Positions 34,483 to 43,139 of a DNA stretch of 64,000 nt are shown one piece after another. The position numbers and the translations under genes were made by a program. Source of the stretch: JABGQS01 sp963666505 (GTDB lineage Bacteria; Bacillota; Clostridia; Christensenellales; SZUA-584); NCBI GenBank assembly GCA_963666505.2, contig CAXXXL010000001.1:558001-622000 (forward strand), given 5' to 3'. The notes under the pieces were generated by a model, which made no database searches, was not told the origin of the DNA, and was given only the letters and a program-made list of their open reading frames with translations. Numbering within the stretch: position 1 is the stretch's first letter; every line of letters starts with the position of its first letter.

Positions 34483-35399
34483 ATATAAACTATATTTTGA
34501 TGGGAATACTGACAGGGCTGCTGATACTGGTTTTCGCATTCGTCTGGCAGACTTCGCTGTCAGGCGTAACGAGAAAGATTGTCGGCAGATTCCAAAAGCG
34601 GTATGGACCGAAATGGTATCAGGAGTTCAGGGATATCTTTAAGCTGATGACCAAAACAGGTGTGTCGCATGGCTGGGTATATGATTTCGGAGTAATGATG
34701 GCTCTGGGCGGCATAATGGGTACGGTGATATTCATGCCGGTACTGCACTTTGTGGCTTTTCCAGGGCTTGATAATTTCTTTATCTACATATATCTGTTTG
34801 CTGTAGGTATGCTTGGTATGGCGATGAGCGCAGTTGGCAGCGGTAATCCGCTTGCGGGTATAGGCGTTATGCGTGCTCTTACGCAGATGGTTGGCTATGA
34901 AGTTCCGTTTATGATAGTAATCTTAGCCATGATAAACGGGCACGGAACAAGCTCTATCACAGGGCTTGCGGCTATTCAGCAGCAGTCGGGGTTCCTAAGC
35001 TGGAATCTTGTAAAGATGCCTATCGGAACGATAGTCGGTTTCATATGTTTGCTGGGTATGCTTGGTAAAAAGCCGTTTGAGACTTTTATAGCCCCGGCGG
35101 AAATAGCTTCAGGGCCGATGGTTGAGTATGGCGGAAAACAGCTTGGTATGCTTATGATATTGCATGAGTTTTCGATATTCATCGAGGTCAGTCTGTTCGT
35201 TAATCTGTTCCTTGGAGGAGCGACAACGATAATAGGATTCGTATTGAAGTATGTTGGAGTATACGTGCTTGCGTCGCTTATCTCGCAGGCGCTAGGACGC
35301 TTCAAGATAGACCAGGTAATAAAATTCTTCTATAGAGTACCTATAGCGCTTGCGCTTTTGCAGGCAGTGCTTATAGTATTCTTGGGATGGGGGGTGTAG
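34479..35399 (+). CDS. NuoH-like membrane subunit (MbxM)
   Basis: The start chosen is ATG 34479, overlapping the previous stop as ATGA; a longer frame starts inside the upstream gene. The 306-residue, about 8-helix protein belongs to the NuoH/complex I subunit 1 family, with GRFQKRYGPKWYQEFRDIFKL and a conserved acidic loop PFETFIAPAEIASGPMVEYGG. It anchors the redox arm to the membrane. Confidence 0.92.
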   Translation: MNINYILMGILTGLLILVFAFVWQTSLSGVTRKIVGRFQKRYGPKWYQEFRDIFKLMTKTGVSHGWVYDFGVMMALGGIMGTVIFMPVLHFVAFPGLDNFFIYIYLFAVGMLGMAMSAVGSGNPLAGIGVMRALTQMVGYEVPFMIVILAMINGHGTSSITGLAAIQQQSGFLSWNLVKMPIGTIVGFICLLGMLGKKPFETFIAPAEIASGPMVEYGGKQLGMLMILHEFSIFIEVSLFVNLFLGGATTIIGFVLKYVGVYVLASLISQALGRFKIDQVIKFFYRVPIALALLQAVLIVFLGWGV

Positions 35400-35402
35400 C
35401 GC

Positions 35403-35978
35403 ATGGCAGAAGATAAAGCTTTAGTAGCTGCAGATAAAGAAAAGAAACTTAAAGAAAGCTGGGAAGGCATATCGAGGTTCTTTAGAGCCAACTCGCTGTG
35501 GATGCTTATGTACTGCACGGGCTGCTGCGCAATAGAGCTGCCGCAGGCGATGACATCTCGTTATGACATGGAGCGGCTTGGTATGGGGCCAATGGCAACG
35601 CCGAGGCAGGCGGACGTTATTCTTGTAACGGGATATCTTAGCGTAAAGACTTTAAGGCGTGTCATATATGCATATGAGCAGATGTCTACGCCGAAATATT
35701 TGGTAGCGTTTGGTCCGTGTACCATAAACGGCGGCATATATTATGACGCTGCGGCGGTCATTAACAGCCTTGACCAATATCTGCCGATAGATGTTTATAT
35801 CGCAGGGTGCATGCCGAAGCCCGAAGCTGTGATGAACGGCTTTCAGGACCTTATCGACATGATAAAGAACAAGACGGCGGACGGCTGGAAGAGATACCGG
35901 GACAACTATGACTGGTATAAGAAAAACCAGATACAGTCTCTCGGAGAATTGCGTATAAAGGATGAGTTCCATGAATAA
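35403..35978 (+). CDS. NuoB-like iron-sulfur subunit (MbxJ)
   Basis: A 191-residue soluble subunit carrying the N2-type proximal cluster. Cysteines are seen in YCTGCCAIELP (C38, C41, C42), GPCTINGG and AGCMPKPE. The Cys-Cys pair followed by AIE is the complex I form. It overlaps the NuoC-like gene by 8 bases. Confidence 0.93.
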   Translation: MAEDKALVAADKEKKLKESWEGISRFFRANSLWMLMYCTGCCAIELPQAMTSRYDMERLGMGPMATPRQADVILVTGYLSVKTLRRVIYAYEQMSTPKYLVAFGPCTINGGIYYDAAAVINSLDQYLPIDVYIAGCMPKPEAVMNGFQDLIDMIKNKTADGWKRYRDNYDWYKKNQIQSLGELRIKDEFHE

Positions 35979-36489
35979 GATGATGATTGATATTGTGAAG
36001 GATTTAGAGGCGAAGTACGAAGTGCTGGGCACGGATTTCCCCAAAGACAATCAGGCATCCGTCGATTTGAATTCCCGGGATGTTATCTCCGTCCTTGCAT
36101 TTGTGAAGTCGAAAGGATTTCGGCAGCTGTCGATGATTACGTGCGTTGACTGGATAGATTCGGGAAAATTCCAGCTGGTTTACCTCGTGTTCAACTGGGA
36201 TATTGGCTTACGTATGCAGATAAGGACGCTGCTGGACAGGAAGAACCCGAAGTTTACGACCGCAACCAACATATATCCGGGTGCAAAGTATTATGAGCGT
36301 GACGTGCACGAGTTTTTCGGAGTGGAGTTTGAGGGCAACCCGGATTCTTTCAAGCACTTGTTCCTTGAGAACTGGAAAGAGATACCGCCGATGAGGAAAG
36401 ATTTTGACCCGCAGGCATACTCGGATAAGATGTATCCTGCACGCAAGTACAAAGCGGACTTCAGCACGAAAGAAGGTGACGGGGAATGA
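35971..36489 (+). CDS. NuoC-like subunit (MbxK)
   Basis: ATG 35971 is chosen, with AAGGATGAG about 5 bases upstream; ATG 35962 is also in frame. The 172-residue product is a NuoC/30-kDa subunit homolog, with the signature YPGAKYYERDVHEFFGVEFEGNPD and RKDF near the end. It joins the NuoB- and NuoD-like subunits in the hydrophilic arm. It overlaps the next gene by 4 bases. Confidence 0.92.
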   Translation: MNKMMIDIVKDLEAKYEVLGTDFPKDNQASVDLNSRDVISVLAFVKSKGFRQLSMITCVDWIDSGKFQLVYLVFNWDIGLRMQIRTLLDRKNPKFTTATNIYPGAKYYERDVHEFFGVEFEGNPDSFKHLFLENWKEIPPMRKDFDPQAYSDKMYPARKYKADFSTKEGDGE

Positions 36490-37592
36490 AACAAGTAAAG
36501 CTGTTCTTAGGACCGCAGCATCCCGGCATGCACGGCAACGCCAGCATACACATGTATGTGGACGGAGATATAATTGAGCGTTCATACCTGCTTCCCGGCA
36601 TGCTTCACCGAGGTTTCGAGAAATCTATGGAGCGAAGAACGTGGATGAACAACATAGGACTTATACCGAGGATATGCGTGCCCGAGCCCGACCCGAATGA
36701 GATGGTCTTTGCACAGAATGTTGAAGCTCTTGCTAATATCGAAGTGCCTGAGAGGGCGCACTGGATCCGTATGCTGATACTGGAACTTGCAAGGCTTGCT
36801 GCACACTTGATGGCATTCGGTGGCTGCGGCGGCCCGACAGGGCTTTATACGGCAATGTACTGGGCTCAGGCAGACAGAGACGGCATACTATCGCTGTTCG
36901 AAGAGATAACGGGGCAGAGAATATATCATATGTACATTACTGTCGGCGGAGTCAGAAAAGATCTGCCCAAAGGTATAGAGAAAAAGATTCTGGCTTATGT
37001 TGACGATCTTGAGGCAAGACTGCCCGATTATGAAGACCTGGTGCTGAACAACCCGACGATACTTGCAAGGGTAAAAGACCAGATAATGCTTCCGGCGGAG
37101 GTCGTTTGGGAGCTTGGCGTAACGGGAATAGGCATGCGTTCTTCAACGGGAGAAGCGTATGACCTTAGAAAAGTTACGCCGTACGCAAGATACGACAAAG
37201 TTGAATTCGACGTACCGACGGCAAACTACTCTGATGCATACACAAGGATACGCTTTAAGTACTTAGAAATGTATCAGATTATAAGGATAATCCGCCAGGT
37301 GCTTGATATGATGCCGGAAGGTAAAGTGCGTGTAAAGGCGCTTGACGGCAGCGCGCTCAGGTGGGAAGTGCCGGCAGGCCAGGTTTATTCTGCAGTGGAA
37401 GCAAGCCGTGGGGAGTACGGATATTACACTGTATCGACGGGCGGCACCATGCCATACCGTGTGGCTGTTAGAGGCGCTTCGTTCCCTCAGGGACTGCTCG
37501 GTATAGAGAAATACCTGCCGGGGCACAGGATAGACGATGCGGCGTTGTGGTTTGATACTATGGGTATCTGCTCGCCGGAAATTGACAGATAG
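36486..37592 (+). CDS. NuoD-like large subunit (MbxL) with altered [NiFe] motifs
   Basis: A 368-residue homolog of NuoD and group 4 [NiFe]-hydrogenase large subunits. The N-terminal LGPQHPGMHGN and LHRGFEKSMERRTW fit the family. Where a hydrogenase has CGIC, this protein has RICVPE, and where the C-terminal CxxC should be it has GICSPEIDR, so both pairs read CxxE. A working [NiFe] centre needs all four cysteines, so hydrogenase activity is not expected. This agrees with Mbx/Mbs-type complexes, which do not evolve hydrogen. Confidence 0.92.
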   Translation: MKQVKLFLGPQHPGMHGNASIHMYVDGDIIERSYLLPGMLHRGFEKSMERRTWMNNIGLIPRICVPEPDPNEMVFAQNVEALANIEVPERAHWIRMLILELARLAAHLMAFGGCGGPTGLYTAMYWAQADRDGILSLFEEITGQRIYHMYITVGGVRKDLPKGIEKKILAYVDDLEARLPDYEDLVLNNPTILARVKDQIMLPAEVVWELGVTGIGMRSSTGEAYDLRKVTPYARYDKVEFDVPTANYSDAYTRIRFKYLEMYQIIRIIRQVLDMMPEGKVRVKALDGSALRWEVPAGQVYSAVEASRGEYGYYTVSTGGTMPYRVAVRGASFPQGLLGIEKYLPGHRIDDAALWFDTMGICSPEIDR

Positions 37593-37603
37593 GAGATGAG
37601 AAT

Positions 37604-39430
37604 ATGAAGAAAAATAGCATTTTTGCTCCCTTTAAAGGGTGGAAATATCTGTTCAAGAAACCGGTCACCGTGCCGATGGACGACATATTCAAAAACCCGA
37701 GGAAGTCGCCGGACAACTACCGTGGTTTTCATACCAACGACTGGGATAAATGTATAGGCTGCGGAACGTGTGCTGACGTTTGCCCAACGGCTGCAATAAG
37801 CATGGTGGAACGCAGTGAGCTGCCCGACGTTGACGGCTCGAAGCCGGAACGCCCCGTAGTGGATTACGGACGCTGCTGTTTCTGCGGACTGTGCGTGGAT
37901 ATATGCGCGTCTGGTTCATTGAACCTTACAAAGGAGTATCTGTTCAACTCTCCCAACCCGGAGGACTTCATATTTATGCCTCGTGACATTGACATTACGG
38001 GAAGGGAAGCTGAACCGGGATACGTTAAAACGGACGACAGCGATCTGCTTGACCTGCAGCGAGTAGATATGGGAGAGATTACGTTTGACGAAAGAAAAGG
38101 CTCTTTTATCGAGATAGTGAGAGGCTATTCTAAAGAGCAGGCGAAAGCGGAATCTGCAAGATGTGTAGAGTGCGGGATATGTACAAAGACATGTCCAGCG
38201 AACATGAACATACCCGAATATATCAAATCGGTATGGACGGGCGACCTTGCCGAAGGCGTGGATTATTTGTATAAAACAAACCCGCTGCCTGCCGTCTGTG
38301 GGCGCATATGTACTCACAAGTGTGAGACGGCATGTGCGATTTCCAACCGAGGAGAAGCTATCGCAATAAGGTGGCTCAAGCGCTATATAGTTGACAACAT
38401 GCCGGACGAACAGTATGAGAAGGTGGTTTTGTCTCAGGTGTCAAAGAAGGGCGAAGGAAAAGTCGCAATAGTCGGTTCGGGCGCATCCGGACTTTCAGCT
38501 GCCTATTATCTTACGACGCTCGGCTACAGCGTAGATGTTTTCGAGAAGAGTGAGAAGGCGGGCGGGCCGATGAGATACGGCGTCCCCAGATACAGGCTGC
38601 CGGATGAAATCGTTGACCACGATATAGCAATGATACAGAAGCTTGGTGCAAAGATACACACAAACACAGAGGTCGGTAAAGATATCTCCTTCAACGACCT
38701 TAAAGAAAAGTATGACGCCGTTTTCATGGCGTCGGGTTATCCGTATACACGCCCGCTCAAAATCGAAGGGGTAGAGCATCGGGATGTCGTGCTGGCAATG
38801 GAGTTTTTGGCTGAGGCTACTGAGTACGCTCGTGGCAACGGAGAGATGCCGGACGTTAAAGACGACGTAACTGTGATTGGCTCTGGCAACGTTGCGTTTG
38901 ACGTGGCAAGAACACTCGTGCGGCTGCAGAACGAAAAGTTTGGGCATGTAAATGTTAAGATGATGGCTCTGGAGCAGCGTGACCAGATACCGGCCGACCA
39001 GGAAGAGATAGAGGAAGGTGTAGAGGAAGGCATCGTAATGAACCTTGGATGCGGACCTCAGAAGATTGATATCGATGCGCAATCGGGCGTTGTCACCGGT
39101 ATACAGGGATATGTCTGCACAAGGCTGTTCGACGACCAGAAGCGTTTCAATCCGGAATTTGATTATAACTCTGAGGTAAGCATAGCTTCAAAGCAGGTCT
39201 ATCTTGCCATCGGGCAAATGCCGGACTTCTCTTATGTGCCGGACGAAATTATGGAGCAGGTTAAGATAGAGCGTGGCAAGGTGGTCGTTAGCGAAAACGG
39301 CCAAGTCGAAGGATTGCCCTGGTTGTATGCCGGCGGTGATATTATCCGAGGTATGGATATCATCAACGGTGTGGCTGATGGACACAAAGCCGCCGTTGGT
39401 ATCGACGAGTACTTAAGTTCAAAAAAATAG
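37604..39430 (+). CDS. MbxN/NuoI-like ferredoxin subunit fused to a GltD/NfnB-like NAD(P) flavoprotein
   Basis: A 608-residue fusion. Residues 45-110 hold two CxxCxxCxxxC [4Fe-4S] motifs (C50-C60, C91-C101), as in NuoI/MbxN. Residues 185-245 hold a GltD-type cluster domain (C187-C197, then C232, C236, C240, C244). From 286 on is a flavoprotein with FAD loop GSGASGLSAA (291-300) and a second nucleotide loop VIGSGNVAFDVART. Family NADP enzymes usually have a YRR after this loop; here it is LEQRD, so NAD versus NADP is uncertain. The fusion would join the complex directly to NAD(P)H. It is the last gene before a terminator. Confidence 0.9.
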   Translation: MKKNSIFAPFKGWKYLFKKPVTVPMDDIFKNPRKSPDNYRGFHTNDWDKCIGCGTCADVCPTAAISMVERSELPDVDGSKPERPVVDYGRCCFCGLCVDICASGSLNLTKEYLFNSPNPEDFIFMPRDIDITGREAEPGYVKTDDSDLLDLQRVDMGEITFDERKGSFIEIVRGYSKEQAKAESARCVECGICTKTCPANMNIPEYIKSVWTGDLAEGVDYLYKTNPLPAVCGRICTHKCETACAISNRGEAIAIRWLKRYIVDNMPDEQYEKVVLSQVSKKGEGKVAIVGSGASGLSAAYYLTTLGYSVDVFEKSEKAGGPMRYGVPRYRLPDEIVDHDIAMIQKLGAKIHTNTEVGKDISFNDLKEKYDAVFMASGYPYTRPLKIEGVEHRDVVLAMEFLAEATEYARGNGEMPDVKDDVTVIGSGNVAFDVARTLVRLQNEKFGHVNVKMMALEQRDQIPADQEEIEEGVEEGIVMNLGCGPQKIDIDAQSGVVTGIQGYVCTRLFDDQKRFNPEFDYNSEVSIASKQVYLAIGQMPDFSYVPDEIMEQVKIERGKVVVSENGQVEGLPWLYAGGDIIRGMDIINGVADGHKAAVGIDEYLSSKK

Positions 39431-39448
39431 TATAACATAAAGATGGGC

Positions 39449-39477
39449 AAGAGGACTTTTAAGTCCTCTTCTTTTTT
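39449..39477 (+). terminator. Rho-independent terminator of the Mbx-like operon
   Basis: A 9-10 bp stem (39449-39458 AAGAGGACTT with 39461-39470) followed by CTTTTTTC. It ends the 11-kb transcript that begins near 28412. Confidence 0.9.
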
Positions 39478-39520
39478 CATCATTTACTTTGTGATAATAT
39501 ATATGTGGAGGGCAGGGTAT

Positions 39521-40462
39521 ATGGCGTTCAAGCTGAAAAACTTTTCTGTAGACTGTTTCAATAACGATGTAAACTCCAGCATCGACCCGGAAGATAAATA
39601 TTCAAAATGGTCGGGATACAGACAAAGTGTTAAAGGGTTTATTGCAAAAGCGGCAAAGAACATAAACAGCAGGGGAAGGGCGGCTGTATTTGGCGCAGGT
39701 GCACTTAACGACGTTGATTTGAATTTTCTCTGCAGCGCTTTTTCGGAAGTAGTATTGTCTGACGTTGATGAAAAGAGTATGCTTGACGGGATAGCAAGGC
39801 AGAAGCTTGGCAAAAGCCTTGAAAGCAGAATAAAAACGCTGCAGATAGATTATTCAGGAGCAGAAAAAGAGGGGTTTTTTAGAAGTATAGAAGACCTTGC
39901 TGACAAGTCAGTATCAGCCGAGAAAATAGCGGAATATATAGCGGAAGCGCTGCCGGATCTTAAGCCGCAGACAGAAGCAATAGGAGAACTCGGGACATTT
40001 GATTTGATAGTTTCATGTCCTGTGTATACACAGATAGTTTTTTCGCAGATAGAGAGTTTTTTGAGGATACTGCACGACTGCAGACGCTATGAGTACGACG
40101 AACTGAACGTTATTTTAAATGCTGCATACAGGAGCATGCCCGTTGTTATAGAAAAATATAATGATTTGCTTATTGAAAACGCAGAGGAAGACTCGGTTAT
40201 TGTGCTGATAACTGACATTGCAGAGATATCTGGAGCTGATAGTAAACTCAAATATATCAGGGAACTTGTGGATGGACAGGAGAAGAAGAGTGTACAAATA
40301 GAAAAGTTTATATCTGAAAACGGGTTGGAGCTTGCGCAAACAGGGTGTGAAGACTTAGAGAGCAAAACAGTTGTTTTGGACAGTATGTATGAGATGTGGC
40401 CTTTTAATGATAATAAAGAGTATCTATGTATTTTAATGGCTTGCCAAAGAAGAGGAAGATGA
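39521..40462 (+). CDS. Putative class I SAM-dependent methyltransferase-like protein
   Basis: ATG 39521 is preceded by GGAGG at 39507-39511; an earlier in-frame start falls within the terminator. The 313-residue product has a Rossmann-like N-terminal half with AAVFGAGALNDVDLNFL (motif I-like) and VVLSDVDEKSM (acidic residue after beta-2), as in SAM-dependent methyltransferases. The remainder is unfamiliar and I cannot assign a substrate. The gene ends 42 bases before the IS3 element. Confidence 0.6.
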   Translation: MAFKLKNFSVDCFNNDVNSSIDPEDKYSKWSGYRQSVKGFIAKAAKNINSRGRAAVFGAGALNDVDLNFLCSAFSEVVLSDVDEKSMLDGIARQKLGKSLESRIKTLQIDYSGAEKEGFFRSIEDLADKSVSAEKIAEYIAEALPDLKPQTEAIGELGTFDLIVSCPVYTQIVFSQIESFLRILHDCRRYEYDELNVILNAAYRSMPVVIEKYNDLLIENAEEDSVIVLITDIAEISGADSKLKYIRELVDGQEKKSVQIEKFISENGLELAQTGCEDLESKTVVLDSMYEMWPFNDNKEYLCILMACQRRGR

Positions 40463-40578
40463 GCAAATTTTAAAAGGCAGCAAAAAACCGCTTTCGGCAT
40501 GACCTGCCCCCACAAATTGGTCCAAAACGAAAGTTAGTATATGCCACATTTTAACAGTGATAGTTTGCGAGCAAACTA

Positions 40579-41334
40579 TCAAGCGCTTACTGAAATGCTC
40601 TGAGGTGCTGGGGGTCTTCCGCCCAGAGCGCTATGCGGTCTTACCGTATTATAGTATTGCACCCATCTCTGTGTCAAAACCTTTGCTTCAAATAGATTGC
40701 CGAATATCTCTCCGTTTAGAAACTCATCTCTCATCCTGGAATTGAAGCTCTCACAATATCCGTTTTTCCACGGGCTTCCAGGCTCGATGAATGTCGTGAT
40801 CACTCCGACATCTGCTAACCAGCTCATAAGCTTCTTTGCTGTAAACTCACTGCCGTTATCGCTTCTAATATATTCTGGTGTTCCTCTTTGTATCATTATT
40901 TCGGACAGTATTTCAATTATGTCTGTGTTCCTGAACTTCCTTCTTACTACTGATGCCAGGCACTCTCGAGTATATTCGTCTATTATGTTTAATATTCTCA
41001 GTTTCTTACCGTCTACAGTCTTGTCAGCTACAAAGTCATAGCTCCATACATGGTTCCTGTGTTCTGGACGCAGCCTTACACAGCTGCCGTCGTTAAGCCA
41101 TAATCTACGTCTTTTTATTTGTTTCTTAGGCAGTTTAAGCCCTTCTTCACGCCAGATACGCTCTACACGCTTATGGTTTATTATGGTGCCTTGGTTATTC
41201 ATCATATTGGTAACCATACGGTAGCCTACTCTTCCGTAATTACAGGCTTTATATATTATATCTTGCCGTATATCGTCTTCGTCATCACGTTTTACAGGTT
41301 CGTACCTGTATGCAGTTCTGTTTATATCAAGCAC
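40579..41334 (-). CDS. IS3 transposase OrfB (DDE integrase domain)
   Basis: The catalytic half of the transposase. The DDE residues are seen in HVWSYDFVADK, YIRSDNGSEF and ENGYCESFNSRMRDEF. The frame continues upstream without a start to the overlap with orfA, so the natural product is an OrfAB fusion made by -1 frameshifting at the A-AAA-AAC heptamer (complement of 41415-41421). The C-terminal RPHSALGGRPP is complete. Confidence 0.92.
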   Translation of the reverse strand: MLDINRTAYRYEPVKRDDEDDIRQDIIYKACNYGRVGYRMVTNMMNNQGTIINHKRVERIWREEGLKLPKKQIKRRRLWLNDGSCVRLRPEHRNHVWSYDFVADKTVDGKKLRILNIIDEYTRECLASVVRRKFRNTDIIEILSEIMIQRGTPEYIRSDNGSEFTAKKLMSWLADVGVITTFIEPGSPWKNGYCESFNSRMRDEFLNGEIFGNLFEAKVLTQRWVQYYNTVRPHSALGGRPPAPQSISVSA

Positions 41335-41408
41335 CGTACATGCCCGTCGCTCTGATACTTTATGTTCGTTAACTACGTATTCGACGGCTGCATTACGCTT
41401 GTACGGGC

Positions 41409-41651
41409 TTAGAAGTTTTTTGAGTTCACATCCTTTAGTATTTCTATATCAAGCGCCTGGTTCGCTATGATACGCTTAAGCCGTATGTTTTCTTTCTCAA
41501 GAAGCTTCAGCTTCTTTGCATCGTCACGGTTCATACCGCCGTACTGTTTCCTCCAGCGGTAATACGTTTGTTCTGTGATCTCCTCCTGTCGTACCGCCTC
41601 AGCTACTGTCTTGCCCTGTCCGCATAAAACCTCTATCGTTCGAAGTTTCAC
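41409..41651 (-). CDS. IS3 OrfA (helix-turn-helix)
   Basis: An 80-residue DNA-binding protein with GKTVAEAVRQEEITEQTYYRWRKQYGG, then a leucine-zipper-like KLLEKENIRLKRIIANQALDIEILKD. The end of the gene contains the A-AAA-AAC slippery sequence that shifts ribosomes into orfB. It is slightly shorter than the usual ~90-100 residues. Confidence 0.88.
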   Translation of the reverse strand: MKLRTIEVLCGQGKTVAEAVRQEEITEQTYYRWRKQYGGMNRDDAKKLKLLEKENIRLKRIIANQALDIEILKDVNSKNF

Positions 41652-41783
41652 TATGATCTGCTCCGCCGTGTAGTTCTTTCTTGCCAGGGCCTGCCCCAGC
41701 TTAGCGAGGGTATTTCCTTAACTCCTTTTTAGTATTTTTTTATTCTATACTAACTTTGGAGTTGGTACAATTCTCGGGGGGCA

Positions 41784-42011
41784 TGCCAAGCTGTTGTCAA
41801 ATATGACCCTGAAACAGCAGAGATGCTGGAGAAGATAGAAGTTCCCGCACCGTTTGTTACGACAATGGTGTTTGGCGGCAAAGATATGGACGAGATGTTT
41901 ATAAATACGGCAAAGATGAACACAGACCTTAACAAATATCCTGACGCCGGCGGGGTTTTCAGGGTAAAGATGGACGTTAAGGGACAGCCGACTTATAAGT
42001 TTAAAGGATAG
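41784..42011 (+). pseudogene. SMP-30/gluconolactonase-like gene, 3' fragment
   Basis: The open frame runs from the IS3 right end to the stop at 42009-42011 and encodes the last ~75 residues of an SMP-30/regucalcin-type lactonase: KYDPETAEMLEKIEVPAP, FVTTMVFGGKDMDEMFINTA, then a typical tail. The first ~75% and the promoter are missing; the sequence left of the IS shows no remnant of it. It directly precedes a polyol/sugar dehydrogenase, the natural partner of a lactonase. Confidence 0.85.
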
Positions 42012-42015
42012 AAAA

Positions 42016-43047
42016 ATGAAAGCACTGGTTCTTGAGGCATACGGGAAACTGAAAATAAAGGACGTGCCAAAGCCGAAAGCAGAAGGCAACAGGATTCTGA
42101 TAAAGGTTGAAGCGGTATCTATCTGCGGAAGCGACGTGCACGGCTATGACGGAAGCTCCGGAAGACGGCAGCCGCCGCTTATAATGGGTCACGAAGCAGC
42201 GGGTGTCGTCGAAGAAACGGGTCCGCTGGCGGAAGGTTTCAAGCCGGGCGACAGGGTGACATTTAATTCTTCTGAGTATTGCGGCAAATGCAGCTATTGC
42301 GCTATGGGCAAGCCCAACTTGTGTAAATACGTTAAGATATTCGGTGTTTCATGTGATGATTATCATAAAGACGGAGCGATGGCGGAATATATATCCGTAC
42401 CTGACTATATTGCATACAAGATGCCCAAAGCAGTTTCATTCGTGCAGGCTTCATTGGCAGAACCTTTGTCTGTTGCATTGCATGCGGTTAACCTTACGAA
42501 TATAAAGCTAGGCGATACTGCGCTTATATTCGGTGCTGGGACGATTGGCAGCATGCTTCTTAAACTACTTAAGATATCGAGCTGCTCTAAAGTGATTATG
42601 GTAGACATTGACGAAATAAAGCTTGAGAATGCAAAAAAAATGGGAGCGGACTTCTGTATCAACTCAGCAAAAGAAAATGTAACGGACAGAGTTTTGGAGA
42701 TAACAGAAGGTGAAGGTGCGGACCTTGCTTTTGAAGCAGTAGGCATAGCGCCAACGATAAACGCGGCGATCGATGCACTTAAAAAGTGCGGAACCCTAAC
42801 TATGCTTGGCATAGTCAGCCCGAAAATAGATTTTCCACTGCAAAAAACAGTCATGAAAGAGCTTTGCCTGATATCATCTTGTGCAGTGTCAACAGAGTAT
42901 GAACGAAGTTTAAAGCTTATGGCTCAGGGAAAAGTGAATGTAGAGGACGTTATATCCAAGGTCGTACCTATAGAACGTGGGCAAGAGATGTTTGACAGGC
43001 TGCATTCGGCTGAAAAGGGCCTTGGAAAAGTTGTACTGACTATATAA
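42016..43047 (+). CDS. Zinc-dependent medium-chain sugar/polyol dehydrogenase
   Basis: A 343-residue MDR dehydrogenase of the sorbitol/threonine dehydrogenase branch. Catalytic zinc ligands are in SICGSDVHGYDG and GHEAAG, the structural zinc motif is CGKCSYCAMGKPNLC, and the cofactor loop is FGAGTIGSMLLK followed by VDIDEIKLENAK, indicating NAD. It begins 4 bases after the lactonase fragment and is 92 bases before the binding protein, so it probably oxidised the imported sugar to a lactone. Confidence 0.9.
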   Translation: MKALVLEAYGKLKIKDVPKPKAEGNRILIKVEAVSICGSDVHGYDGSSGRRQPPLIMGHEAAGVVEETGPLAEGFKPGDRVTFNSSEYCGKCSYCAMGKPNLCKYVKIFGVSCDDYHKDGAMAEYISVPDYIAYKMPKAVSFVQASLAEPLSVALHAVNLTNIKLGDTALIFGAGTIGSMLLKLLKISSCSKVIMVDIDEIKLENAKKMGADFCINSAKENVTDRVLEITEGEGADLAFEAVGIAPTINAAIDALKKCGTLTMLGIVSPKIDFPLQKTVMKELCLISSCAVSTEYERSLKLMAQGKVNVEDVISKVVPIERGQEMFDRLHSAEKGLGKVVLTI

Positions 43048-43139
43048 AAGAATATCAACAGCGTTACTCTTATAGATCGACGCTGCAAAGAATTTGCATT
43101 CTATAAAGGATGTAAACAAAAATATGAGGAGGAACGAAA

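Larger units (their letters stand above)
40505..41783 (-). mobile_element. IS3-family insertion sequence
   Basis: A ~1.28-kb element. The left end TGCCCCCACAAATTGGTCC and the inverted right end TGCCCCCCGAGAATTGTACC are imperfect inverted repeats beginning TG, as usual for IS3. Both ends continue into AAAGTTAGTATA. It encodes orfA and orfB on the minus strand. No 3-4 bp target duplication flanks it (acc versus tgc), and the right flank is a gene fragment, suggesting an adjacent deletion. About 45 bases of the same right end recur at 59339. Confidence 0.85.

Noticed and set aside
36486..37592. Hydrogen-evolving [NiFe]-hydrogenase
   Set aside because: The large subunit has only one Cys in each of the two motifs, so a [NiFe] centre cannot be formed in the usual way.
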